Of a stretch of DNA of 14,854 nt, positions 1-6,594 are shown piece by piece. The notes beneath the pieces were generated by a model, which worked only from the letters and a program-made list of their open reading frames with translations, searched no databases and was not told where the DNA came from. Both the position numbers and the translations under genes were made by a program. The stretch spans positions 1 through 14,854 of the forward strand of contig JBFFIE010000044.1 of NCBI GenBank assembly GCA_041556555.1. The letters are read 5' to 3'. Source of the DNA: SZUA-592 sp041556555. GTDB lineage: Bacteria > Pseudomonadota > Gammaproteobacteria > Eutrophobiales > Eutrophobiaceae. Position 1 is the first letter of the stretch, and each line of letters opens with the position of its first letter.

Positions 1-2379
1 AGAGGGTTTGCTCAGCTGTTCAAGGATGGTCACCTGATCAATGAATACCGTTTCCGCTGCAAGGACGGCAGTTACCGCTGGGTGAGTGATGAACTAAGGG
101 TTATTTATGATGACGCCGGAAAGCCGTTAGAGGTGGTGGGTTCCTGGAGTGACATCTCCGAACGCAAGGAGGCTGAGGCAGACACCGCCGCGGCCCATGC
201 ACGCATCAACCACATTCTTTCCTCCTCGCCGGCGGTGCTCTACAGCTTTGAGGCGACCGGCGATTACAATCCGACCTTTGTCAGCGAGAACCTGCGAAAG
301 GTGTTCGGTTATGAACCCAGCGAATATCTAGAGGACCGGAATTTTGTACCGGACCGCATCCATCCGGATGATGCGGCACGTATCGGGAACGATTTATCGC
401 ACCTGTTTGAGAAAGATCACCTGATCAATGAATACCGCTTCCGTCATAAAGACGGCAGTTACCACTGGGTGAGTGATGAACTAAGGGTTATTTATGATGA
501 CGCCGGCAAGCCGGCGGAGATCGTGGGTTCCTGGAGTGACATCACTGCGCGTAAACAGGTGAAAGGAAAGATAGTTAGTTTACTCAAAACCACGTCTTTA
601 TTTGGATCACTGGATGAATCCTCGATAAGAGATATTGCAGCTGAAGCACAGTCTGTACAATTGAGGGGGGGCATGCAACTCATACAACAGGGTGATTCGG
701 CAGATTCGTTTTATTTGGTAATGAGTGGACGACTACGCACTTTTGTTACTCAGGATGACGGAAGTATGCGTCCGACCGGGGAAGTTGGGAGAGGTCAACT
801 TATAGGGGAAACAGCAGTTTTAACGGGAGAGCTTCAGCCTGAAACTGCAAGGGCAATAAGGGACACCAATTTGTTGCAGTTTTCCAAAGAAGCATTTGCC
901 CGCCTGGTTGAGAGTCATCCTAAAGCAGTGTTATTGCTTTCCAAAAATATTGCTATCCGTTATCAACGGCAAGTACACGGAACCAACGCGGCTTCTGCCA
1001 TATCAACCATCGCCGTCTTTCCTGCAGGACATGGCGCACCCGTACATGACTTTACAAAGCGTCTTTTTGATTCACTCTCCGGGTTAGGATCGACTGTTCT
1101 TTTGGACGAGCTCACTGTAGATGAAGTATTAGGTCGAGGAAGTGCACAAAGATCAGATGAAGAACGCATCTTACGTTGGCTCAATAAGCAGGAAGCCCGT
1201 CATCAATATATCATTTACGAGTCGACCTTGGAACCTTCATCCTGGTCACGCCGATGTATACGTCAGGCAGACCGAATTCTTTTAGTGGGGCTTGCTGGGT
1301 ATAATCCTGATCTAAATTCAATCGAGAAGGAAATTACTTTTCAACAAAGCAAACAACATATAGCCCAGCAAGAACTTATATTAATACACCCCAATAAGGA
1401 CAAATTACCATCAGGAACTATACAATGGCTCAAACAGCGTAATGTGTCTGATCACCACCATATCGTTTTTGATAATGCTGATGATTACAAACGACTTTGT
1501 CGCTTTTTGACCGGGAAAGCCATTTGTCTGGTTCTTGGCGGCGGCGGCGCAAGGGGATGCGCACACATAGGTTTACTTCGCGCCCTGCAGGAGCTGAATA
1601 TTCCCATTGATTGTATAGGTGGAACGAGTATCGGCTCTGCGGTGGCTAGCAGTTTTGCTCTGGGGATCAATGCTAATGACCTTGTTAATATAATCGATAA
1701 GTTCTGGATCGAAGATCGTCCTTTTAAGGACTACACACTCCCTGTTGTATCACTTGTTACCGGCCGAAGACTCAACAAAACATTAAAAAAATTATATGGT
1801 GATGTTCAGATTGAAGATTTATGGGTTAAATACTTTTCGGTTTCGGCTAATCTTACACGTGCTCATACAGTAGTGCATAAAGACGGGCCTGTCTGGTTAG
1901 GAGTACGTTCCAGTATGTCAATACCAGGACATATTCCACCCATTTCCATCGATGGGGAACTTCATGTTGATGGTGGTGTCCTAAACAATCTTCCAGTCGA
2001 TGTAATGCGTGAAATATGTAACGGGATCGCCATTGCCAATAATGTAAGCCCGGCGGTTGATTTGAAAATGACCGGATCGAGTGACGGGACTTATTCGGGC
2101 TGGGATTATATGTTGAATGTTTTAAAGCCAGCGTCCAGAAAGTTGGAGGTGCCAAGTATCATAAAAATTCTCTTGCGTGCTGGTACCTTGTACAGCGTAA
2201 AGGCTATCCATGTTTCAAAAGCGATGGCGGATATCTATATGAACCCGCCGATTGATAATTTTCACATGTTAGATTTTGAGATGGCACATGAAATTGAAGA
2301 GGTCGGGTACAAATATGCAGTGGAAATAATGGATAAACAGATGCATGACAATGAATTACTAAAGAACGCATTACTGTAG
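1..2379 (+). CDS. PAS-PAS-cNMP-binding-like-patatin phospholipase (NTE type), 5' partial
   Basis: The frame is open from base 1, so the gene starts left of the window; the GTG at 82 lies inside a PAS domain and is not the start. Counting codons from base 1: end of a PAS domain (1-58), a full PAS with PAC tail (about 70-183), a cyclic-nucleotide-binding-like domain (about 194-322), a linker typical of bacterial NTE-like proteins, then a patatin lipase domain (from about 508). The patatin domain has the glycine-rich oxyanion motif GGGGARG (513-519), the nucleophile motif GTSIG (Ser543) and the DGG motif (Asp657), so the Ser-Asp dyad is intact. Predicted role: a (lyso)phospholipase/esterase at the membrane under sensory control. 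Oddities: the two PAS tails are near-identical DNA repeats, the PAS part is far richer in GC than the lipase part, and the phosphate-binding cassette lacks its usual arginine. The patatin assignment is firm; the sensed signals are unknown. Confidence 0.93.
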   Translation, partial: RGFAQLFKDGHLINEYRFRCKDGSYRWVSDELRVIYDDAGKPLEVVGSWSDISERKEAEADTAAAHARINHILSSSPAVLYSFEATGDYNPTFVSENLRKVFGYEPSEYLEDRNFVPDRIHPDDAARIGNDLSHLFEKDHLINEYRFRHKDGSYHWVSDELRVIYDDAGKPAEIVGSWSDITARKQVKGKIVSLLKTTSLFGSLDESSIRDIAAEAQSVQLRGGMQLIQQGDSADSFYLVMSGRLRTFVTQDDGSMRPTGEVGRGQLIGETAVLTGELQPETARAIRDTNLLQFSKEAFARLVESHPKAVLLLSKNIAIRYQRQVHGTNAASAISTIAVFPAGHGAPVHDFTKRLFDSLSGLGSTVLLDELTVDEVLGRGSAQRSDEERILRWLNKQEARHQYIIYESTLEPSSWSRRCIRQADRILLVGLAGYNPDLNSIEKEITFQQSKQHIAQQELILIHPNKDKLPSGTIQWLKQRNVSDHHHIVFDNADDYKRLCRFLTGKAICLVLGGGGARGCAHIGLLRALQELNIPIDCIGGTSIGSAVASSFALGINANDLVNIIDKFWIEDRPFKDYTLPVVSLVTGRRLNKTLKKLYGDVQIEDLWVKYFSVSANLTRAHTVVHKDGPVWLGVRSSMSIPGHIPPISIDGELHVDGGVLNNLPVDVMREICNGIAIANNVSPAVDLKMTGSSDGTYSGWDYMLNVLKPASRKLEVPSIIKILLRAGTLYSVKAIHVSKAMADIYMNPPIDNFHMLDFEMAHEIEEVGYKYAVEIMDKQMHDNELLKNALL
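31..160 (+). repeat. PAS tail tandem duplication, copy 1
   Basis: This stretch repeats at 418-547, exactly 387 bases (129 codons) downstream, with about 115 of 130 bases identical by hand count. It includes a 42-base perfect match (78-119 against 465-506). It encodes the C-terminal strands of a PAS/PAC domain. The in-frame period shows that whole PAS modules were duplicated in tandem; more copies may lie left of the window. Confidence 0.9.
418..547 (+). repeat. PAS tail tandem duplication, copy 2
   Basis: This is the second copy of the repeat at 31-160 (offset 387 bases). The differences cluster in two short patches, around 444-452 and 512-520, leaving a 42-base identical core at 465-506. 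Such a pattern fits recent duplication or gene conversion between PAS modules of the same gene. Confidence 0.9.
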
Positions 2380-2659
2380 ACAACTTAATTCTGACGGTAT
2401 ATCACTTATATCACTATGGTATCTGAGAAAATTATAATTTCTTACTCGTAAGTAAACCCATCTATATTTTCAAGCAAAGGAATATAACCCTGTTGAGTAA
2501 GTAATCCTACACGAACTGACATCCAATCGACGTTTTCAGAATTATTATTATCACTTGAATAATCAACGTCAGGATAAATGTAGAAAATTATCTTGGTCTA
2601 CTTTTCATGATTCCCTGTAGTTTAGTGTAAGGTTATATCTATTAACCTATTGAATTAAA
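2380..2659. other. Intergenic AT-rich region between lipase gene and tRNA operon
   Basis: There is no intact gene. On the minus strand, 2442-2597 looks like a decayed coding fragment (listed separately). A short hairpin (arms 2630-2635 and 2643-2648, 7-base loop) lies just beyond the tRNA-Lys 3' end but has no T-run after it, so it is not a convincing intrinsic terminator. The AT-rich dyad around 2427-2443 is also weak. I see no clear terminator for either the lipase gene or the convergent tRNA operon. Confidence 0.6.
2442..2597 (-). pseudogene. Coding remnant, possibly the C-terminal part of a PilW-like minor pilin
   Basis: The minus strand is open for 51 codons from just after a TAG (2598-2600) to a TAA (2442-2444), with no usual start codon at its upstream end. 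The translation has protein-like composition: an aromatic, Asp/Asn-rich stretch, then VDWMSVRVGLLTQ. In type IV pilus PilW proteins, an Asp-rich stretch is followed by a similar W-x-x-V-R-[IV]-x-LL segment near the C-terminus, which is why I suggest PilW. A start-like ATG at 2606-2608 is in a different frame and reads only six codons. The best reading is a truncated, frame-broken remnant left of the tRNA operon. The family call rests on a short motif and is tentative; it could also be a chance open stretch. Confidence 0.35.
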
Positions 2660-2735
2660 TGGTGGGCCGTGTAGGGGTCGAACCTACGACCTTGGGATTA
2701 AGAGTCCCCTGCTCTACCAACTGAGCTAACGGCCC
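2660..2735 (-). tRNA. tRNA-Lys (anticodon CTT)
   Basis: On the minus strand this is a complete 76-base cloverleaf: acceptor GGGCCGT paired with ACGGCCC, D arm GCTC/GAGC, anticodon loop CTCTTAA, T arm GTAGG/CCTAC, discriminator A, and an encoded CCA (2660-2662). Anticodon CTT reads AAG. The outer anticodon-stem pair (27-43) is a G-A mismatch. It is the last gene of the four-tRNA operon. Many gammaproteobacteria rely on TTT alone for lysine, so the CTT species is mildly unusual. Confidence 0.95.
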
Positions 2736-2759
2736 GTTTGCTTTACAAGCATGATTATA

Positions 2760-2836
2760 TGGGGTGACTGATGGGACTCGAACCCACGACGACCGGAATC
2801 ACAATCCGGGGCTCTACCAACTGAGCTACAGTCACC
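2760..2836 (-). tRNA. tRNA-His (anticodon GTG)
   Basis: This is a complete minus-strand cloverleaf with anticodon loop TTGTGAT and an encoded CCA (2760-2762). The gene carries the extra 5' G (G-1, at 2836) opposite discriminator C73 (2763), the identity element of histidine tRNAs. It sits 24 bases upstream of tRNA-Lys and 16 bases downstream of tRNA-Arg, so it is surely co-transcribed. Confidence 0.97.
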
Positions 2837-2852
2837 ATAAACCATCCTGTTC

Positions 2853-2929
2853 TGGCGCGCCTGGCAGGATTCGAACCTGCTACCCTCGGCTTAGAAGGCC
2901 GATGCTCTATCCAAATGAGCTACAGGCGC
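2853..2929 (-). tRNA. tRNA-Arg (anticodon TCT)
   Basis: This is a complete 77-base minus-strand cloverleaf: acceptor GCGCCTG/CAGGCGC, anticodon loop CTTCTAA, T arm GCAGG/CCTGC, discriminator G, and an encoded CCA (2853-2855). Anticodon TCT reads AGA and AGG. It is the second gene of the operon. Confidence 0.97.
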
Positions 2930-2963
2930 AATCGAAACCTTCCATACTCATCATACATAATAT

Positions 2964-3040
2964 TGGTCGGGGCAGAGGGATTCGAACCCCCGACCCTCTG
3001 CTCCCAAAGCAGATGCGCTACCAGACTGCGCTATGCCCCG
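2964..3040 (-). tRNA. tRNA-Pro (anticodon TGG)
   Basis: This is a complete 77-base minus-strand cloverleaf: acceptor CGGGGCA/TGCCCCG, anticodon loop TTTGGGA, discriminator A, and an encoded CCA (2964-2966). Anticodon TGG can read all four proline codons. It is the first gene of the operon, with a leader of about 85 bases behind the promoter at 3133-3161. Confidence 0.97.
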
Positions 3041-3132
3041 AATATTTTATACAAGCTACAATAAGTGACTTGATAATCCAGGCCTAAATTCAGGGCTGAT
3101 TGTCCCCGGTGGCCGAGATCGAGAAGACGCGC

Positions 3133-3161
3133 ATTATGAACATTAATCCAGGCTCAATCAA
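3133..3161 (-). promoter_or_regulatory. sigma70 promoter of the tRNA operon
   Basis: On the minus strand, a -35 box TTGATT (3156-3161) is followed by a 17-base spacer and a -10 box CATAAT (3133-3138). Directly after it comes GCGCG. A GC-rich discriminator behind the -10 box is the known signature of stringently controlled stable-RNA promoters (ppGpp/DksA). Transcription should start near 3126, giving an 85-base leader before tRNA-Pro. No other minus-strand candidate nearby is as good. Confidence 0.75.
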
Positions 3162-3703
3162 TCGTTAGTGGTATTGCCTGCCCCGCTGAAAAACCAGCTA
3201 AGACCTTGCCTTGCACCGGATTTTCTGCCCCGCTGGAGAATGCTTGAAGCCCTGCCCTGCTGCCCATCCCGGTAAGCTATCGTCAAGCCATTTAACCGAT
3301 GACCCGCCATATTCGCGGCGGTGATATGTCACTGTGGTTGATAATCCATTGTGCCCCAGGAATTGCAAACCAGGTTGCAAATGGTGGGGCAATTTCATGC
3401 ATTTCAACCATATAGTGCTAAAGTACAAGATTGGTCATCCGCTATTCGTGGCCGGTCATTCCCGGATAATTACCATTAAGAAATATCAGGACCCGCTGAA
3501 ATTACAGTGATTTGGTATATTTACTTAACTTCTATTAGTATTTGAAATTTCATGGGCTTATACTAGATATATATAGTGCTGAACGAATTTTCATTCGTAA
3601 CCGAAGTAGCCAGAGATTAAACAATAATTACAATTAACAAAATAGTATAATTTACTGTTTCATATAAGTATTTATCTGAAATTGTATTTTTCAGGGAATT
3701 CTC
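3162..3703. other. Intergenic region between tRNA promoter and chemosensory operon
   Basis: I see no supportable gene over about 540 bases. The first half is GC-rich and holds an 11-base direct repeat, CTGCCCCGCTG (3178-3188 and 3225-3235). The second half, from about 3500, turns strongly AT-rich, as expected of an upstream regulatory region. It holds a perfect dyad (3583-3598) and two possible -10 boxes (TATACT at 3559, TATAAT at 3646). The open frame on the minus strand at 3198-3428 has no recognisable domain or ribosome site. Confidence 0.55.
3542..3651 (+). promoter_or_regulatory. Candidate promoter/operator region of the chemosensory operon
   Basis: The AT-rich stretch holds TTGAAA (3542-3547) 16 bases before TAGATA (3564-3569), a TATACT (3559-3564), and a perfect TATAAT (3646-3651) lying 52 bases before the ATG at 3704. 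None of these has both boxes at good match and spacing. Between them lies a perfect inverted repeat, ACGAAT-TTTC-ATTCGT (3583-3598), which could be an operator or a leader hairpin. The position makes a promoter here likely; the exact boxes are uncertain. Confidence 0.35.
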
Positions 3704-5542
3704 ATGTTAGATCATGAATTATGCAAAGAAATCTTGGGGTTGGATGATAGCTGGTCTGTTTCTTCCATAGAAATCGATGAACCCTCCCGGCGCCTGGACA
3801 TCACGATCCGCTATGGGGCGCCAAAAAAGAAATCCCTGTTCCGGCGTTCTGATGACGACGATGCACCGCAATCGACCATCACTTACCGGCATTTACCCAT
3901 CGCCGGATACCGGACCTACCTGCATGTGCCCAAACCAGAAACCACGGAATCAAACAAGGTCTGGGCACCGGCAGGTTCGCAATACACCAAGGAAATGGAA
4001 GCCTATATCGTCAAGGCGTTGAACAGTTGCCGCTCGGTGTCCATTGCTGCAAAGTTGATAGGCATCTCACCGGCCGAGGCCCGGGAGATCAGCGAGCGCA
4101 CCGGCGCCGGCGAGGATTATGAGGCAGCCCCAGCGCCAATATCGGCCGCTACCCCTCTGCCGGAAGCCGCTGCTGAACCGGTGCCGGCAGCCGCTGGCGG
4201 TCCCCGTTCCTTTGATCTGGAGACAAGTGACCTGCCGCGGGAAACGCACCCGAACTGGCAGCGGCTCATCAGCGGTGAAATCCCGGTGCAATCGAATGTG
4301 GTGGCCTTGCAGATGTTATTGCAGCGTGTTCGTCAGCAAATTGATACCGATCCCACTGAAACCACGCGCCTCTCCGCTGCCCGCCTACTGCGACAGTATT
4401 TCATCAAGAACCAGAATCAGCACCCGACCGAAATAGCGGTGCTGAAGGGTGAAGAAATGGTGCCGGAGGCCACCATGGCCACGACCGAGTTTGCCGCCGG
4501 TGTAGTACCACCCGAGTCAGATGCCTGTTGGCAAAAGATCCTGGATGGCGACCTGAAGATTGATACGAGAGAAGTGGGTCTGCAAATGATGCTGGAACGG
4601 GTGCGACTGTCTGTCGAACGCAACCCTTCAAAGGCAACCCGTATCGCCGGTATCCGCATCCTCCGTCAGTTTTTCAACAAACATCAAAACCGCCTGCAGC
4701 ATGAACTCAGGCAACTGGGTGTCGCTCCCCAGGCCGTTGCCGCCGCGCCTGCCGCAAAACCTGTGGGTCTGGCTGTGCCCGCTGAAGACCACCCCACCTG
4801 GAGCAAGCTGATTACCGGTCATGTCTCGCTGGATACCAGCACGGTGGCCCTGCAAATGATGCTGGAACGGGTGCGGCTGTCTGTCGAACGGAATCCATCA
4901 GAGGCATCAAAACTGGCGGGCATCCGGATCCTCAGGCAGTTTTTCCTCAAGCATCAGAACCGCCTCAGTAATGAGATAGCCCAGTTGAATGGTACCGCTG
5001 TGCTACAGCAAGCGCCCACGGCAGGCACGGGCGATGTCGGAGTCCCGGCAGAAAGCGATCGTGTCTGGCAAACCCTGATTGACGGCCAACTGGCAATGAC
5101 CACGGACAACGTGGCCCTGCAGATGATGCTGGAACGGGTACGTCTGTCAGTGGAACGTAATCCGTCGGCTGCCAACATAACTGCCGGGATCAAGCTCCTC
5201 AGGCAGTTTTTCATGAAACATCGGGCCCGGTTGCAAGCTGAACTCCGGCAACTGGGTGGCGCGCCGACGGCCAGCACCATGGCCCCGACTGCAGAAGCAA
5301 GCCCCAGACACGCAGGCGTGCCGCCGGAATCCCATCCCAGTTGGCAGCGCCTGATTAATGGCGAACTTGAACTCAAGACCGACGTTGTGGCATTGAAAAT
5401 GATGCTGGAGCGTATCCGTATCTCCATCAACAACAATCCCACCGATGCCTCCAGACTGGCAGGCGCGAAGATACTACGGCAATACTTTTTGAAACATCAG
5501 AACAGGCACCAGGCTGAACTGGATCAACTTATGGCCGCATAG
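3704..5542 (+). CDS. ISL3-transposase-like N-terminal domain plus five helical repeats; unknown function
   Basis: The protein has 612 residues; the ATG follows AGGGA (3693-3697) at a good distance. Residues 1-135 follow the motif order of the N-terminal part of ISL3-family transposases: an opening like LGLDDSWSV, a basic/hydrophobic RRLDITIRY strand, YRHLPIAGYRTYLHVP (61-76), a WAPAGSQYT segment (87-95), then a helix-turn-helix-like stretch (97-131). The zinc-ribbon cysteines expected between these motifs are absent, replaced by a charged loop (41-53) and ETTESN (79-84). There is no transposase catalytic domain. After an Ala/Pro-rich linker come five repeats of about 70 residues (near 179, 269, 359, 447 and 539; period 89-92). 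Each has a Trp, a segment like VALQMMLERVRLSVERNP and an end like ILRQFFLKHQNRL. It is the first gene of the operon, 25 bases before the FIST-like gene. Role unknown; a DNA-binding-derived scaffold or adaptor is a guess. Confidence 0.85.
   Translation: MLDHELCKEILGLDDSWSVSSIEIDEPSRRLDITIRYGAPKKKSLFRRSDDDDAPQSTITYRHLPIAGYRTYLHVPKPETTESNKVWAPAGSQYTKEMEAYIVKALNSCRSVSIAAKLIGISPAEAREISERTGAGEDYEAAPAPISAATPLPEAAAEPVPAAAGGPRSFDLETSDLPRETHPNWQRLISGEIPVQSNVVALQMLLQRVRQQIDTDPTETTRLSAARLLRQYFIKNQNQHPTEIAVLKGEEMVPEATMATTEFAAGVVPPESDACWQKILDGDLKIDTREVGLQMMLERVRLSVERNPSKATRIAGIRILRQFFNKHQNRLQHELRQLGVAPQAVAAAPAAKPVGLAVPAEDHPTWSKLITGHVSLDTSTVALQMMLERVRLSVERNPSEASKLAGIRILRQFFLKHQNRLSNEIAQLNGTAVLQQAPTAGTGDVGVPAESDRVWQTLIDGQLAMTTDNVALQMMLERVRLSVERNPSAANITAGIKLLRQFFMKHRARLQAELRQLGGAPTASTMAPTAEASPRHAGVPPESHPSWQRLINGELELKTDVVALKMMLERIRISINNNPTDASRLAGAKILRQYFLKHQNRHQAELDQLMAA
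4238..5533 (+). repeat. Five tandem protein-level repeats (period about 270 bases)
   Basis: Five in-frame modules begin near 4238, 4508, 4778, 5042 and 5318. Copies 2 and 3 share a 41-base block with a single difference (4580-4620 against 4850-4890, exactly 270 bases apart), and copy 4 is close (from 5117). Copies 1 and 5 are more diverged. The modules are joined by Ala/Pro/Gly-rich linkers of 20-30 residues. The central copies look recently amplified or homogenised. Confidence 0.85.
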
Positions 5543-5567
5543 AGACAGAAGATTAGGAGAATAGATA

Positions 5568-6569
5568 ATGGCTACTTCAGATATCAATGCGAGAATGGTC
5601 TCAGTCGATGAGGCAAAAGCCGCCATCGAGGCCGGACGGGTATTATGGATCGGGGGGGATGAAAAACTCCTGAAACAGTTACCCAAAGGGCGCTGGATAG
5701 GTGGATCCATTCCCTACTTCATGGGTGACAAGGGCGGTGTCACTACCAAGCAGCAACTCTATGTATCTGAACTGGATCCCGCTATAGCAAAGCGTATCCA
5801 GGTCAAGTTTTACAATACGCAAACCATTTCCAACATCGCCAAGGAAAGCCCGGATGAAGGGTTTACCATTCTTCTGATCCCGGCCTTTACCCAGTTACAC
5901 CTCGACTATGCACATAATGCACCGGAATACGAGGAAATGTTTATCAAACCGATTGCCGGCTGGATTACCGGTCTGCATCTTGACGATCTCGGTGCCGTCA
6001 AACCCTGTGTGGTTAATGGTGGCACCGGGGAAATCTCCTATGACAAGGGGATCGCCATGCATGTGACCCTGGTGCCGGGAAAGGTCGCCAACATCGGTAT
6101 CGTCAACATTCAGAAACAGGGTGACGGTGATACCCTGGAATTTCCCGATTCCGGATTTTCCGCCACAAAAGTCCTGGTTAACGGTGTTGAGCAGAATTTT
6201 GCCGAATACCTCGTTAACAACCAGGTAGATACACAATTACCTCTCGTTGCAGATTATTCCGGCGCCATGATTAATGTCTCTATCCAGGAAGTAGACGAGG
6301 CGAATGGCAAGGTCGCATTCTATGCGCCTGTCTTCTCAGGGGTGGAGTATAAACTGGCTGCACCCGTCACAAACTATGTCAACCAGTTTAAATCGGCATT
6401 ACCGCAAGTTGATAATGTGGCGTTCTGCTGTAACTGCGTATTGAATTACCTTTATTCAGAACTGGAAGGCAAGCAAACCGAGGACTTCAAGGGTCCCATG
6501 ACATTTGGTGAAATTGCCTATCAGTTGCTTAACCAGACACTTGTGTACCTGACTGTAGACAATGCTTGA
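5568..6569 (+). CDS. FIST-like sensory protein (possibly DUF6976 family)
   Basis: The protein has 333 residues; the ATG lies 7 bases after AGGAGA (5555-5560). There is no signal peptide or membrane segment, so it should be cytoplasmic. The C-terminus carries FCCNC (286-290) and then GEIAYQLLNQTLVYL (314-328). This resembles the end of FIST domains, where a conserved Cys segment precedes a GEI motif and an N-x-T segment. FIST proteins are proposed small-ligand (amino acid) sensors found beside signalling genes. From memory, this family may be catalogued as DUF6976; I could not check. The N-terminal half (strands around 25-105) is not recognisable by eye. Its place second in a chemosensory operon whose receptor lacks an external sensor makes it a candidate input protein. 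The existence of the gene is certain; the FIST relation is moderately supported. Confidence 0.85.
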   Translation: MATSDINARMVSVDEAKAAIEAGRVLWIGGDEKLLKQLPKGRWIGGSIPYFMGDKGGVTTKQQLYVSELDPAIAKRIQVKFYNTQTISNIAKESPDEGFTILLIPAFTQLHLDYAHNAPEYEEMFIKPIAGWITGLHLDDLGAVKPCVVNGGTGEISYDKGIAMHVTLVPGKVANIGIVNIQKQGDGDTLEFPDSGFSATKVLVNGVEQNFAEYLVNNQVDTQLPLVADYSGAMINVSIQEVDEANGKVAFYAPVFSGVEYKLAAPVTNYVNQFKSALPQVDNVAFCCNCVLNYLYSELEGKQTEDFKGPMTFGEIAYQLLNQTLVYLTVDNA

Positions 6570-6594
6570 CGCCAGAGCCAATCAGGAACCTCCC

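Noticed and set aside
82..84. GTG as start of the PAS-lipase gene
   Set aside because: It falls inside the first PAS domain, and the frame stays open with PAS-like sequence back to base 1.
2630..2648. Hairpin beyond the tRNA-Lys 3' end, considered as a terminator
   Set aside because: The stem has only 6 pairs and is AT-rich, and no T-run follows on the minus strand.
2764..3087. Open frame of 107 codons on the plus strand across the tRNA genes
   Set aside because: It is the antisense reading of three tRNA genes. Peptides such as GIRTPDPLL are a known artefact of tRNA complements.
3178..3235. Direct repeat CTGCCCCGCTG (two copies) as a mobile-element end
   Set aside because: The copies are short, in a GC-rich stretch, with no transposase or inverted ends nearby. 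Chance or decayed sequence is as likely.
3198..3428. Open frame of 76 codons on the minus strand
   Set aside because: It has no ribosome site, no recognisable domain and unnatural-looking composition, and it lies directly upstream of the tRNA promoter.
4580..5160. Regularly spaced near-identical blocks, checked as a CRISPR-like array
   Set aside because: The period is about 270 bases, in frame, and the spacers are coding. These are protein-domain repeats.
4954..5442. Open frame of 162 codons on the minus strand
   Set aside because: It is an antisense shadow of the repeat array; its internal repetition mirrors the sense repeats.
3704..5542. Active insertion sequence of the ISL3 family
   Set aside because: Only the N-terminal module resembles ISL3. 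There is no catalytic domain, no terminal inverted repeats were seen, and the reading frame is intact and in operon with signalling genes.
6562..6594. Earlier in-frame ATG of the PilG-like gene
   Set aside because: It overlaps the preceding stop and lacks a ribosome site, while the ATG at 6595 has AGGA at good spacing and begins the conserved domain.
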